Shown: positions 13,103 to 26,536, counted from the first letter of the stretch. The stretch: DNA of 64,000 bases from Panax quinquefolius (GCA_020205615.1 CM035163.1:43968189-44032188), one strand, 5' to 3'. Made by a program: numbers and translations. Notes: generated by a model from the sequence alone, not told the origin.

Positions 13103-13165
<63 letters not shown>

Positions 13166-14544
13166 ATATGCGTCATATTAATTAACATGCGAAGCATGTT
13201 TGCATAATATATAATATATATAGTATAAGCATACACATATAGAATACTATATTCTACCTGGATTGATTATGGACTTTTATTATAGTTTGGTTCACTAGAG
13301 CCACCAAGTGAGCCAAAAGGTCAAACCCTAGGGGTGCAAGAATTAATATTTAAATATAACTATTACATTTAAATCCGAGCTCCATTACAAACGAGTCTTC
13401 AAGCGCTCCTTGTTCCTTAATCTCTAATTCTTCAAAATTAATTCTAACTATTCCTATTACAAAACTATTTAAAATAAATAGAAACCTTGATCAGCAGTTA
13501 AGGGAAAGTACATAGGAGGAGGATATAATTTACATTAAGGAAAATTAGAGAAGACGAGGTACGCAGACCCCATTTAATAAAATCCATACATTCATGCATC
13601 CAACTAAATAAAAATCCAATCACATTGGTCATTAGTCCATAATCAATCCCATTTATTATCATACATATTACCATATGCATCAATAAATAACATTCATCTC
13701 ATGAATAATAAACATTCAATATATATATATATATATATATATTGATATCATTTAATGAGAAAATTTAGTTTGTATAAAATCTAATTTTGAATCAAAATAA
13801 ACTCCTTTATTTTAATTAATTATGGAATCCAATTCCAAGTAAAAAACTCATTTATTAAAGGAAACACGGATTCTCTTTCCTATTCACAATTAAACCCTTT
13901 ATTTTGAATAATATGAAATCTTATTCCATATTTAAATAAACTCCTTTATTTAAGGAAATACGGATTCTCTTTCCTATTCACAAATAAACTCTTTTATTTT
14001 GAATAATATGAAATCTTATTTCATATCTAAATAAACTCTTTTATTTAAGGAAACATGTAATCCAATTTCAACTCCAATTAGTTATCATGGAATCCAATTC
14101 CAACTCTAATTAGTTAGCATGAAATCTAATTTTAAAATTAAAATAAAATTTTTATTCTAAGATTAAAATAAACTATTTATTTTAATTATAAAATTATATA
14201 TATATATATAATATCAAAATGACGTTTAAAAAAATTGAAATCACGATTCACGTGAATGAAAGAAACATATTGATATTACTTTTTAAAAGGTATCACATGC
14301 AACCTTTTTGAATCCTGTAACCCTTTTAATAAAAAGATAGCACCATTATGAAAGGGATACAACACAGCAGCAAGGAAGGAAAAAAAAATAATTTGCGATT
14401 TTCAAAAAAAACGTGATTGCAACAGTTCGCGATATTTTTTTTTAATAAATTTTATACAATAAAATTATGCCCAATTAAATTGTTCTAAACACATATCAAT
14501 ATACATATTAAATTAAAAAAAATTAATAATTCACATAAAAGTTT
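12526..14544 (-). mobile_element. 5' leader of copia element 2
   Basis: An AT-rich non-coding leader of about 2 kb between gag and the primer site. It contains a CA/TA microsatellite (13103-13165), a TA tract (13715-13742) and the AATAAACTC repeat array (13790-14190). It preserves the uninterrupted version of the site where the family A solo LTR entered element 1. Confidence 0.85.
13103..13165. repeat. (CA)n-(TA)n compound microsatellite
   Basis: The same position and structure as the tract at 2968-3028 in the sister leader. Confidence 0.95.
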
Positions 14545-14558
14545 GGCTCTAATACCAC
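14545..14558 (-). other. Primer-binding site of copia element 2
   Basis: GGCTCTAATACCAC reads GTGGTATTAGAGCC on the minus strand. It is complementary to the 3' end of initiator tRNA-Met except for about one base and lies right next to the 5' LTR. Confidence 0.88.
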
Positions 14559-16442
14559 TGTTAGGTTTGTAATATTCATGAACACAATCAAATTGCACAA
14601 AATAAGCGGAAACGTGGAAGATCAGAGTTTTAAAATTTTACAAACCATATACCCGGATCATCCTTTCTGCACAATTATTTATTAAACGAAAAGATAAAGA
14701 ATAAAAATCATACCTTTGAAGATTGAGCTTCCTGAGGTACAAGTTCACCTCCAAATCCTTTCGCGTTCAACTTGAATCCACCGGGCTTGGTTCCTTCCTT
14801 TGATCAACGTTACCACCCAAGTGTTTGGCCTCTAGAGGTGATCCACCAAGGAAGAAGAAATATTCAAGAAGAAGAGTGTTTTGGCAAAACCCTAGTTTTT
14901 CTATCTCTCATATAAGGGGGTGTAATCTCCCAACTATTGGAATTAAGTATTCACGTGTTTTGTCATAGTGTCAACCACCTCACCCATAATAAGACTCCTC
15001 TTATTTATAGATGTAGGCAACCTTCCTTAACAATTAAGGAATTGTGTTTTATTTATTTAATTAAATTCTTTTAATTAATTAAGCTTCCTAATCTTATTAG
15101 GGATAATTAATTAAACTCTTTTAATTAATTTGCCTCCTAATCCTATTAGGATATTTGAGAGTACTTTTATTAATTAATTCTCAAACTCCTTTAGGAATTA
15201 AATAATAATAATAGTATTAATAATAATTAGACTCCTCTTATTAATTTATATTTAATATTTCTAAAATATTAAGTAATAAATATTAAGCTATTTAATTTAT
15301 TCTATCACCATATATTAAATTAAATATTCTTAACTTATTATTACGATTATGCCATTAACTTCTTAAATAATTATTCTTCTTTTTATGGTGTGACCCTTTA
15401 GGTTCTCCATATTAAACCGGTTGTGAATAAATCAATTAGAACAATTCTAATCTTATTTAAATAAATTAATTAACCTAACAATTTATTTAAATAAATAATA
15501 TTTATTCTACAATAGGGATAAGCCTCCATAGCGATTAACGACTTTCCAGATAATATAAATTTCAACATTAATCATAAAAGAACCTTTAAGTAAATAATTA
15601 CTGTACAATTCAATCCTTCCACCGTACAATGTCCTAATTAAATATAAGACATGGAATAACTGTCAAGTCTTATTTTATTTAATTATATGTATTTCGACTT
15701 TTAAATGCACAACTCCAAATAATGCAAATTAGAAACTCCTTTCTAATTTTATTTTGCTTTGGCCAAGGACTACTGGGTTGTCATTTATCGAATCACATAG
15801 GACATTTTTCTTCTTTTACTAGAAGTGGTAGATTCTTTATTGATCATAAATTATCTCTATGCACAACTTATTATACTCAAGCATACCCTTTGATATACCT
15901 TAAGGGTCTTAAGGAATAAGTCAAAGTATAACTTCTCATACACAAGATACTATGATGACCTCAAGTCCAAGAATCACTTGTACTACTATCACTACAGGAA
16001 TTCCTATTGACAGGCAAGTAAAACACCATTAGGTATTCCTTAGCGAGCCACGTTCTGTGAACTTATTCTCCAATAAGCACCTACATACTTGCTTTAGTGT
16101 CTCCACATAAATGATCATGAGATCAATCATCCTCATCCGATGAGCAAGCAACGTATGTACCAATTTATCCGGATTCACTAATCCCTAATTTAGTAATCCA
16201 ATGATTGGGAACTATTTTAGTTTTAAGCTTTCTAAAAATTTAGATCTCATTAGAATGATCATCATCATTATTCTAAAAGCATTGCTTAAAACTATGGGTT
16301 TATCACATATTATAAAACAACATCATGTAGATAATTAAAAATCTTTAATAAATTAATATTTTTTATTAATAAATGAATAAGATTGTTACAAAGTATATGC
16401 TTTATCATCAAACATGATTGGCTTGTGTGCATACTACTTTCA
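14559..16442 (-). mobile_element. 5' LTR of copia element 2
   Basis: An 1884-bp LTR, TGTTAGG...CTTTCA on the plus strand, followed by the duplication ATATG. A minus-strand TATA box (TTATTTATAG on the plus strand) lies at 15001-15010. Confidence 0.9.
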
Positions 16443-16447
16443 ATATG

Positions 16448-17772
16448 ATTATTACCCAACCTTTCTAGCATGATTTTAACAACTTAATTCATACAATTAC
16501 TTGAATCAAATCACAAAATTTCACTATTCTTATTAAAAAATCCATTTTTAACATTATTAACGAAATCAACTACTACGAACTCGTTTTTCGACCAAATCAG
16601 TCCGTTTAAGTTTCGTTCTTTTTGTTTTTACATCTATAAATAAAAACATTCATCAATTTACCGATTAATATGCAATTTAAACATAAATTTTTGTACTTAT
16701 AAGCCATATTCATATATTTTTCTCTGTAAAACTATAAAACTCCAATTACGACATATTTATATAAAATTGATGGTTTGAAAACATACATAGATGGTAGAAA
16801 ATGTGTTATGATTAAATATTATCATGTATATACACATAAATCATCAATTCATGCATTGATCATACAATATTTGTTTTATAGAGAACTCAAAACAACCGTT
16901 AATGGAAAAACTCTGATTCTAGCATGTTTTCATGAAATCAATTACTCTAATCAGATGAATATATGATATAAACATATTGTAAACATATACAACATCATAG
17001 GTTTATCAATTAGCCATGAAAATTTAATTACAAAAAGTTAAAAGCCAATTTTCATGAAAACTTTAATAACGTAAATTAAAACTGAGATTAAGGGTTTACC
17101 CTTGATTACTCTGTTATGGTAAGGCAAGATGATGGAGTCCCAATTCACAATTCCTCTTAAAGTTTCTCTCTAATATCTCTATTTTTCTCTCTGCACTTTG
17201 CTCTCCAGGTTTGAAATTAAGAACTGAATATAAGACGCATAAGTTAACCGGTGAATCATGGGTAGCAGTTAAGCGCAACGAGGCCTTAACTGCTCCCATG
17301 TTTCATAGGCCATGTTTGGCTTGAATATTAAGTTTCCCTTCCAATTTATTTTAATTACATTATTTATTATATAGTTTAATAATGTCACACCCATTTAAGC
17401 AATTAATCAATATCTTATTTAATTCAATTAAATAAAATACAATAATTCAACATTAAATTTCATAGTCACATAACTAAATTCTCATTTATTAATTATGTCA
17501 AATCATTAAATCTCTAATTAATTATTAAATTAATTAGAATAACATTATGCTTATTAAACAATTCATTTAATGAAATGAGCTCAATTAAATACATACTTTA
17601 AATAATAAAATTCTACACATTAATTTAATCAATGTAACACATATAATTAAATTAATCTTTCATAATTTCTTCAATTAATTATTTATCCCAATAATTAAAT
17701 TATCAAAAAATATTTATTTAATTCAATAAATATTCAAATTAAATTACAAAAATCTCGTTCATCACAAATATT
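16448..17772. other. Unassigned AT-rich flank
   Basis: Right-hand continuation of the site entered by copia element 2. It has short open frames only (for example 16775-16966 and, on the minus strand, 17114-17299) with no family likeness. The stretch 17390-17770 is almost pure AATTAAAT-type sequence. A TGTCACACCC near 17386 could be an LTR edge on the minus strand, but no partner edge was found. Confidence 0.35.
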
Positions 17773-18178
17773 GGGTCCGACTTAACTTAAATTATTTTAG
17801 TTTGAATGTGCACACACTTGACCATTATGATCTAAAAGACACAGTAAAAGGAGTTACATGGTGATGTAATTGACAAAAGTTGTCTACATATTTATTTATA
17901 TATATTTTGTTGTGCACACACAAGGCTATATACATTTGAAATGAGATTCTTATTCACACTAGTAAATCTTTAATTAGATTTTGTCGAACTATATATTGAG
18001 GGTAATATAATTTGATGAAAATAGTGGGAGACACCAATTTAAATAAAGATCTAATTTATTTTGGTAATTAATAAAATGAATGTATGCTAAAATATTGTTA
18101 ATTACAAATTCATTTACAGAATTTTACAATGTTTAAATTACTATCACTGCAGAGCATATTAGATGCTAAAAACCTAAC
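17773..18178 (+). mobile_element. Truncated copia leader fragment
   Basis: This is the reverse complement of the leader stretch around 12600-12900, with the same GTGCACACACTTGACCATTA and AATGAGATTCTTATTC context. It runs up to the start of gag (TTAGATGCTAA) and then stops abruptly at a gypsy remnant. It has no LTR of its own here, so it is a broken end. Confidence 0.75.
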
Positions 18179-18179
18179 A

Positions 18180-19351
18180 GTCCATGAAATCTGAATAGGC
18201 TAAGCATTCGAGACCAACCCAACCATCTTTCCATCTTGATCAACAGTTTTGGGTTCAGAAAATGAGCATTCTACCATAAAGTTGACCATGGTTTGACTAT
18301 TTATCGCTATCTGAGGATGATACTCCAAGACGAACTGTGTCAATTCCATTTCCCAAGCTGCTAGCTGACCCAAGATGTCTGGCTTGTTTAAAATATTCTA
18401 TAAGGGCTGATCAGTATATATACCATAATTAACCGACCTTGGAAGTAATGTCAAACCTTCCAACTTGCCATTATTAGGGCGTAGACAAAATTCTCAAGCT
18501 TTGGGTATCTAGTTTCTACTTCCCGAAGATCATGATTCACATAATACACTAGGAACTACTTCCCCTATCTCTCGAACTAATACACCTCCAACCGCAAATG
18601 AACTTGTTGCCAAATATAAATGCAAAGACTCCGAAGGAACCGACTTCATTAACAGAGGAACCAACTTTATTAATAGAGGAGCCGAAGACATATACATCTT
18701 AATACCTTGAAAAACATCCTCTCACTCTAAAGTCCATTGAAATGTTTTCTCATTCTTCGGTCCCCTTAAAGTATCAAAGAAAAATGAACACCTTTCGGTT
18801 GATGTGGACAAAAATCTCCTCTATGCTGCAATCTGACCAGTCAATCGTTGTACATCCTTATAAGATTGAGGAGACTTCATATCCAATATTGCCTTGATCT
18901 TCTCCTAGTTTTCCTCGATTCCTCTCTTGCTTATCTGATAACCCAAAAATTTTTACGCTCCAAGACTGATGGTGCACTTCATCGAATTTAGCCTGATATT
19001 ATAGTGTCTGATGGTCTGAAAGCAATCTTCTAGGTCATCCAGATGTCCCCGAACATATTTACAATCATATCATCAACGTATACCTCAATATTTTGACCCA
19101 ACTGTCTCTAGAACACATAATTCATCATCGTTTGGTACGTTAATCCAGCATTCAGTAGTCTGAAGGTCATCTTTCGATACGCATAAATCTCCTAATGAGT
19201 GATGAAAGAAGTCTTCGGGATATCCTTCTTATGCATTAAAATTTGATTGTATCCCAAAATGACATCCATAAAACTGAGTAAGGCATACCCTAAAGTAGCA
19301 TCGATAAGTTCATCGATGTGTGGAAGGGGGTAAAAGTCCATTGGGCATGCC
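18180..19351 (-). pseudogene. Ty3/gypsy (Tat-type) RT-RNase H remnant
   Basis: On the minus strand, translation starts at the right edge with ACPMDFYPLPHIDELID and continues through LLSFMDVILGYNQI. It then reads KMTF, NAGLTYQ, MMNYVF and the catalytic YVDDMIV box. The RNase H side follows with SYKDVQRLTGQIAA, YTDQPL and LGQLAAWEMELTQFVLEYHP. This order and wording are typical of the Tat/Ogre branch of Ty3/gypsy. At least eight stops break it. The upstream part of RT, protease and gag is missing because a copia element inserted at 19352. Confidence 0.85.
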
Positions 19352-21161
19352 TGAAAGTAGTATTCACATAAACCAATCATATTTGATATTATAAAACATA
19401 TATTTTGTAACAATCTTATTCATTTATTAATAAAAGAATTATTTATTAAAGGCTTTTACTTTATCTTCATGGTGTTGTTCTTATAATATGTGATAAACCT
19501 ATAGTTTTAAGCAATGCTTTTAAAATCATGATGATGATCATGCTAATGAGATCTAAATTTTTAAATAGATTAAAACTAAATTTGTTCCCAATCGTTTGAT
19601 TATTAAAAAGGAGATTAGTGAATCTGAATAGATTAGTACATACGTTGCTTGCTCTGAGGAAGAGGATAATTGATCTCATAATTATTTGTATGGAGACATT
19701 AAAGCAAGTATGTAGGTGCTTATTGAAGAATAAGTTCACTGAACGTGGCTCGCTAAGAAATACCTAATGGAGTTTTATTTCCTTATCAATAGGAATTGCT
19801 ATAGTGATAGTAGCACAAGTGATCCTTTGACTTGAGATCATTATAGTATCCTATGTATGATGAGTTATACTTTGACATGTCCCTTAAGACTTTTAGGGTA
19901 TATCAAAGGGTATACTTCGGTATAATAAATTGTATGTGGAAATAATGAATGGTTAATAAAGAATCTATCACTTCTAGTAAAAGGAGAGAATGTCCTATGT
20001 GTGCTTCAATAAATGGCAATTCAAGAATCTTTGCCCAAGGTAGAATGAAATTAGAAAGGAGTTTCTAATTTACATTATTTAGAGTTGTGCATTTGAAAAT
20101 CAAAATACATATAATTAAATAAAAATAAGACTTGATAGTAATTTCATGTCTTATATTTAATTGAGACATTTTATTGTAGAAGAATTGAATTATATGGTAA
20201 CTATTTACTCAAATATTCTTTTATGATTAATGTTGAAATTTATATTATCCGAAAAGTCGTTGATTGCTAAGGTGGCTTACCCTTATTGTAGAATAAATGT
20301 TATTTATCTAAATAAATTAAATAGTTTAATTTATTTATTTAAATATGATTAGAATTGTTCTAATTGATTTATTTACAATCGGTTTAATATGGAGAACCTA
20401 AAGGGTCACACCATAAAAGGAAAATATTTATTTAAGAAGTAAATGAGATAATTATAATAATAAGTTATGTGTATTTAATTTAATCTATGGTGATAGAATA
20501 AATTAAATAGCTTAATATTTATTATTTAATATTTTAAAAATATTAAATATAAATTAATAAGAGGAGTCTTATTATTATTATTAGTTTAATTCCTAAAGGA
20601 GTTTGAGAATAAATTAATAAAAGTACTCTCACATATTCCTAATTGGATTAGGAGCATAATTAATTAAAGGAGTATAATTAATTAAAATAAAACCTTATTC
20701 CTAAATGGTTTAGGAGGGTTGCCTACATCTATTGATAAGATAAGTCTTATTATGGGGCAGGGTTACACACTGACAATTCCAAGAGTTGGGAGAGTACGTA
20801 TAATTTCTATAGAGATAAAAACTACGGTTTTTCCAAATACTCATCTTCCTGATTACTTGTTCTTCCGTGGTGGATCACCTCTAGAGGCCAAACACTTGGG
20901 TGGCTAACGTAGATCAAAGTAAGGAATCAAACCCGGTGAATTGAAGGAGAGCACGATGGATTTGGAGTTGAACTCGTACGTGAGGAAGCTCGTTTCTATA
21001 AGGGTATGAATTTGATTCTCTATTTCTTTTATTGATTGATAATTTAGCATAAAGTATGATCATGATGATGGTTTGTATAAAAATTTTTAAAATTCGTTTT
21101 TATCGCGCTTCCGCTAATTTTATGTAATTTGATTGCATGATCGCGCTATACAAACCTAACA
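19352..21161 (+). mobile_element. 5' LTR of copia element 3
   Basis: An 1810-bp LTR starting TGAAAGTAGTATTCAC and ending ACAAACCTAACA. It is the reverse complement of the LTRs at 4525, 7580, 14559 and 26910 and is more diverged from them than they are from each other. Confidence 0.88.
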
Positions 21162-21162
21162 A

Positions 21163-21175
21163 TGGTATTAGAGCC
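21163..21175 (+). other. Primer-binding site of copia element 3
   Basis: TGGTATTAGAGCC lies one base after the LTR end. It is the initiator tRNA-Met-type primer site. Confidence 0.88.
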
Positions 21176-22724
21176 TAACTTTATGCTAATTATCTATTTT
21201 GATATTTCATGTATGTATGATATGCGATTAGATTGGATTTTCTGGGAACTTAGGGGATTTTCTTGTTTCTAGACTTGTAACGTTGTCGCGCCGGTTCCTA
21301 GCTCATTCTGGGTCCGGCCACGCCCAACTGTAGGAATAATTTTTTTGTTTTTTTCAATTTAAATAAATATTTTATTTAATTGATAAAATTTTAAAATAGA
21401 GATGTTTATTTTATTTGGAATATGATTTCATATAGTTAAAAATTAAAGGAGTTTAATTTTGATTTGGTTTTTGATTAAAATAAAAAAGTTTATTTTATTT
21501 CAAAACTAAATTTTAGCACATTTTTGCTCATTAAATGATATCGATGCATATATGGAATGGATTTATTATTCATGAGATGAATATTATTTATTGATGCATA
21601 TGTTGATATATATGATAATAAATGAGATTGATTATGGACTATTGACCAATGTGATTGGATTTTATTTTAATTGGATGTATGTATGTTTGAGTTTTATATA
21701 TAAATGGGGTCTGCGTACCTCGTCTTCTCTAGTTTTTTTATTGATGTAATTTTTATTTAATGTTAATAGTTTATGTAATAGGATTAGTAGAATTACTTGA
21801 AGAACCGGAGACCAGGGAATAATGAGCGCTTGAAAACCCATTTGTAATAGAGTCTGAGTTTAAATGTAATAGTTATATTTAAATTCAGTTCTTGCACTAT
21901 TGGTTTGACATTTTGGTTCACTTGGTGGGTCTAGTGAGTCAAACTAGAATAAAAGTCTATAATCAATCAAGGTATAATACAATATTTTATATGTGCATCC
22001 TTAATATATATATATATATATATATATGACGAATTTTTTATATATATGTGCATGCACGCTAAACAAGATGAGACAAATAGTAACAAACCCCTCAAAGAAA
22101 TTATATTAAGTCTTAAACGTTCAAAGATATTTGGAATATCTAATGTCACCTTCTAGCATGATAAAACGATAGAGTATCAGTTAATCATTATAATTTTTTT
22201 GTGTCACCATAAGGCTTATCTTAATTTTTTGAGATGATGTTTTATCACATTTGATTCTTATAAAGAAATTGAACGATGCTATTTTGTTGTGTCACCACAA
22301 GGATAGTGTTTTTCTCTTTAAATATATGGAAGTTCTAGGTTGGACTTAACTTGGATAATTTTGATTTTGATATGTCACCACTTGATCAAAATAATCTAAG
22401 AGACAAAATAAAATTAGTTACATGATGATGTAATTGACAAGAGTTTTCTACCTATTTATTTATATATAATTTATTGTGTCACCACAATGCTATATATATT
22501 TGAAATGACATCCTAATTCTCACTAGTAAATCTTTAATTAGATTTTGTCGAATTATATATGTGAAGATAATATGGTTTAAAGAAAATAGTGGGAAATACC
22601 AATTTAAAACAAGACCTAATTTATTTTGGTAATTAATTAAATGAATCTATGCTAAAATGTTATCTTTTTCACATGAAAAATTTAACAATGTTAAACTCAC
22701 TAATATCAGTGTGTAACATATTAG
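21176..22724 (+). mobile_element. 5' leader of copia element 3
   Basis: A non-coding AT-rich leader that mirrors the two minus-strand leaders, including a TA tract at 22006-22027 and the GTCACCACAAGG motif. No gene was seen. Confidence 0.8.
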
Positions 22725-23520
22725 ATGCTAATTAATCGGATCGAATTAAATAGTTTGGTTAAGGAATTTAACAAAAGTTTCTCATGGTTGAAAAGCTATA
22801 TTATGTCCTTAATACTCCTATCCCTGCAATGGTTGCAGACAATGCCTCTGAGGAAGAGATTGCTACTTTTAGAGTGGCAAGATAATGCACAGTTGGCTCA
22901 ATATGTTTTGCTCGCATCCATGAGTAACGAGCTTCAGCGTCAGCATAAAACTATGAATGCTCCTACTATAATCCTACACTTTAAGTAGTTGAATGGTAAG
23001 GAAAGTAGGACTGATAGATATCAATTATCTACTGAGCTATTTTGATCTAGAATGAACGATGACACTACAATACAGACACATGTCCTAAAGATGATCAATT
23101 TGATTTAACAACTAGGACAACATGGTTTTATCATGAATAGAGAGTTGAGCCAAGATTTGGTCTTGCAGTCACTCCTGGATTCCTTCTCATAATTGTTGTG
23201 AATTTTCACATGAAAAGCTAGATGTTAGCCTCGATGATTTGTTTAACATATTGAAAACTGTTGAGAGTCACTTTCCAACCAAGAAAGACCAAGTCTTACT
23301 GATAGATGATTCTTCCAGGTAGCAGAAGAGGGCAAGGGATCTTTTGAAAAGAAGAATAATTCAAAGAAGGTACGTATAAGGAAAAAAAAATAAAGTAAAA
23401 GATAATAAGATCAAAACTAACACATATAGCAAAGGAGTTTGTTTCCACTATAATAAACCTGGACACTGGAAAAGAAACTGCAAGAAGTATCTTGTAGATG
23501 CTAACAGAGAAGCTTAGTGA
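22725..23520 (+). pseudogene. copia gag remnant
   Basis: The first open stretch (22725-22988) contains NAQLAQYVLLASMSNELQRQ followed by HKTMNAPTI, the usual plant copia Gag signature. A stop follows, then broken frames, then a zinc knuckle at about 23440-23481 reading CFHYNKPGHWKRNC. In this knuckle the second cysteine has become tyrosine. The leader runs directly into it, and the pol remnant follows. It is not functional. Confidence 0.82.
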
Positions 23521-24969
23521 AGCTTCGGTTACAAATACATGTTTGTTCATGATTAAAATAAATCTTTCTATAAGTCAAGGTTCTACTTAGGTATATTATA
23601 TCGACTGTGGCTCTCATAAATGTAATTTAATGCAAGGAACAAGAAGAAGTAGAAAGTTAAATAAGGGATAAATAATCCTATGAGTGTGAAATGAAGCAAA
23701 GGTTACTGCATAAGCTATATGAACTTATAGTTTAGCATTGCCTATGAGCAATTCTATTAAGTCAATAAGTTATTATTGTATTCCAGTTCTCGTTAGAAAC
23801 ATTATTTCCATTTTATTGTTAGACAATGAAATTTTTGGTATTATATTAAGAACAATTACTGTTCTATTTATAATAATAATGTTTCGCATAGAACTGAAAG
23901 ATTACTTAATGGACTTTGTATACTTGACTTAAATGAAAAAGATTTTACAAATTGAACAAACTAGTAAAAGAAAAGGAGATAATTATTCAAATAGTTGAAT
24001 ATATGTATTTGATGAGTTAAAAGTCTGAATCATTTTAAAGGTTCAAAGAATTTAGAAGTGAAAAAAAAAGTTAGCAAAGTATTAGGATTTTTTGATTAGA
24101 TCGAGGAAAGAAATACTTGTGCAAGAAGTTTCTAGATAATCTAAAATGGTTTTCTCACAATGGATGCCTATTGATATGCAATAATTAAATGATGTATCTT
24201 AAAGGATAAATCGTACTATGTTGGACATGGTGCGGTCCTTAATGATTTTACCGACATTCCAGTATCCTTATAGGGTAATGCACTAGAAATGAGCTGCATA
24301 TCTACGAGATAAGGTAACCTCAAAATTTGAACCCAAGACTCCATATGAGATATGGAAAGGGAGGATTCCTAATCTTAAGTATATTATGATAAGGGGTTAT
24401 CCAACTTATGTGAAAATATTTCAAAAGGATATGCTTGGGACAAAATATGAAAAGTGTATATTTGTGGAACTTTTTAAAGAAAGCTTAGGATACAAGTTCT
24501 ATAATCCTACTAAGAAAAAGGTGTTTGTTATGAAACACGTTGCCTTATGAGATAAAAGTGTTTATCATTAAAGGGGCTAATGGGATGACAATAGATCTTG
24601 AAGAAGTTCAAGAACCACAAAGCACTATAAGTCAACTAAAGAAACCTGTAGATAGACCTATTATACCATAACATAATTGTAAATATAAAAAAGTACCGAA
24701 GATACCTGAGAGGTATGGATTCATCATAAATGATGATGATGAGGTATACATCAAAGAGGATGTTGATCCAATTACATACAATGAGGCTAAGAGTTGTAGA
24801 CACTTAGAGAAATGGCAGATGACTATAAAATCCAAAATAGACTCCATATATGAAAAACCAAGTGTAGACTTTGGTTAAACCCTCTGGTAGGTACAAAGCC
24901 TAAAGGGTATATATATGGGTCTTTGAGAGATAAATTGAAGCAAATTGCAAGGTGGAGACCTATAAGGGC
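23521..24969 (+). pseudogene. copia pol remnant (integrase end to RT start)
   Basis: Broken frames resemble the copia integrase C-terminal region around 24340-24560 and the start of RT near 24760 (DVDPITYNEAKSCRHLEKW). It matches the minus-strand remnant at 10415-11060 base for base over long stretches. The sequence stops in mid-RT at 24969, where a family C LTR begins. The integrase core is largely missing, as in element 2, so the deletion may predate both insertions. Confidence 0.78.
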
Positions 24970-25019
24970 TGTAGACACTTGAAATTTTGTTTTCTTGTTA
25001 TTAACCATGCAAAAGGAAA

Positions 25020-25225
25020 AAAACGTCTTTTTCACACTCTAGAGATAACCTTGGAAGTCTAAAAGATCAATTCATACCCCAAAGATATCCCCAAGAGGAT
25101 ATCAAATCAACCTCAGAGACAACCCTGAGGAAGAATAAAATCGATTGCAATCAAACTCTGGAGATAACCTCGAGAGACAGCCAAAAGCCCCATCAACCCT
25201 TGAGATAACCCATGGAGGGAAAAAA
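25020..25225 (+). repeat. Degenerate GAGATAACC repeats in family C LTR
   Basis: Several imperfect copies of GAGATAACCTTGGAAG-like sequence occur at 20-60 bp spacing (for example near 25040, 25150 and 25201). The same motif is more abundant in copy 2 at 57115-57760. Confidence 0.7.
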
Positions 25226-25607
25226 GTTCATTTTAACAAAAAAAACATCAAACACCCACAATACAACTACAGATTTGGTCACAAAGAGCCATTGCAGCAC
25301 TTCCAAGTGCAAACTATGCAAAAACAGCTCAACGAACTTCTAGCGAAGACTTGAAGATGCCAGTTTGGTCATGGATCCATCTCCCCGGATTCAAAAAAGG
25401 GCAAGCCCTATGTCATTACATAGCTCTCAAAAATCTTTCCAAAATGATATGGCACATCTCTATAGGATTACTGAATTTCAAGTTATGAAGGTTTCAAGCA
25501 TTCTGCACGCAAATCGAGGTGCATATACTTCGAGGCAGTGGGGCCCACTGAGAATTTCTGCATGTATACATGCGAAAGCCGTAGGTCTACTTGCGGAAGC
25601 CGATACA

Positions 25608-25617
25608 TATAAATATA
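25608..25617 (+). promoter_or_regulatory. TATA box of family C LTR
   Basis: CATATAAATATAGG precedes a GAGAGAGAGA-rich stretch. The corresponding place in copy 2 has a TATATATACAG box near 58175. Confidence 0.5.
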
Positions 25618-26477
25618 GGCCCTCATCAGCTCATTTATCAAGTTTAGAGAGAGAGAGAAAGGCGCAGGAGAGATAGAGAAATTCGAGCCCTGCAGTGTCA
25701 AACAGCTCAAACCTTGCTTATAAACCTATAAATCTCACTTGTAAACCCTCATATACCTATCTATTGTAACATATCAAGTTTTAACCAGTGGAAATCGTGT
25801 TTACAGGAAACAAAAGCAGTTTGATAGCCCATCTCGTACAAGGATGCAAGATCTCTTCAGATTTGTGTCTTTTTTCCTGCTTTACTATATATATAAGTGT
25901 TATACATATATAGATCTTGGTTAATATTGCTTAAATGTAGATTTTTAACCGTTTATTTTGTGTAAATAGTTAATATTTGAAGTGTATTGACTAGATCTAG
26001 CCAGATCAAGCTTTTAACCGGTTCAAAAGTTGTAAAACTTGAACCATTGAGCTAGAATAGCTAAGATCTAGATAGATCTAGTTTACTTTCTAGTTTTATA
26101 AATAATAAGCAACCACGTGACCCTAGATATGTATCTAGAGGAAACAAGAATCTTGGCTACGCACATGCAAAGATTTAACTGATGAATCCTTTATTTTGCG
26201 ACATATTGAAGTAAATATGCATTTTATTTTGACATATTCATTATGAAAGTTGTGAAATGATGTCATGTGAGCCTATGAGAGACAGGGTCGACAATTCAAT
26301 CAATGAATCTAGATCCAGTTCCAACAATGGACTTGTTTAAGTTGTACAGTCTGCTTCCAACCCATTGTACATGTAACTACGGGGCCTTAAATCCAGATTT
26401 AAGGCCTCAAAATAGTGAAAATCATGTATGTGGTGCTTGGCCTTATTTTGATGGCTCTCATTCCCATAAGAAGTTTG

Positions 26478-26499
26478 ACACACACACACACACGCACAG

Positions 26500-26536
<37 letters not shown>
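26478..26536. repeat. (CA)n-(TA)n microsatellite in family C LTR
   Basis: An interrupted CA tract passes into TA repeats. Open frames that cover it (26303-26581 and the minus-strand frames) are artefacts of the repeat. Confidence 0.95.

Larger units (their letters stand above)
7580..16442 (-). mobile_element. Complete Ty1/copia retrotransposon 2
   Basis: This is an 8863-bp element flanked by the perfect 5-bp duplication ATATG (7575-7579 and 16443-16447). From right to left it has a 5' LTR (14559-16442), primer site, leader, gag remnant, pol remnant, polypurine tract and 3' LTR (7580-9445). The two LTRs look about 95% alike over the first ~180 bases when compared by eye, so the insertion is not recent. 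All reading frames carry stops, and most of the integrase region is missing. It therefore cannot move by itself. Confidence 0.92.
19352..24969 (+). mobile_element. Ty1/copia element 3, truncated on the right
   Basis: A plus-strand member of the same copia family: 5' LTR, primer site, leader, gag and part of pol up to the RT. It lies inside the Tat RT remnant. It is itself cut at 24969/24970, in the RT, by the family C LTR. Its 3' half is not in the window. Confidence 0.88.

Noticed and set aside
5669..16000. Conserved small open frames beginning MQIRNSF (5669, 15722) and those reading LIRMIIIIILK (6087, 9156)
   Set aside because: They recur only because the copia LTR recurs, and they lie antisense to its transcription. 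They are not independent genes.
25145..25710. Plus-strand open frames of 69 and 103 codons and a minus-strand one in the family C LTR
   Set aside because: They lie around the LTR TATA box and upstream repeats, have no domain likeness and are not conserved in copy 2.
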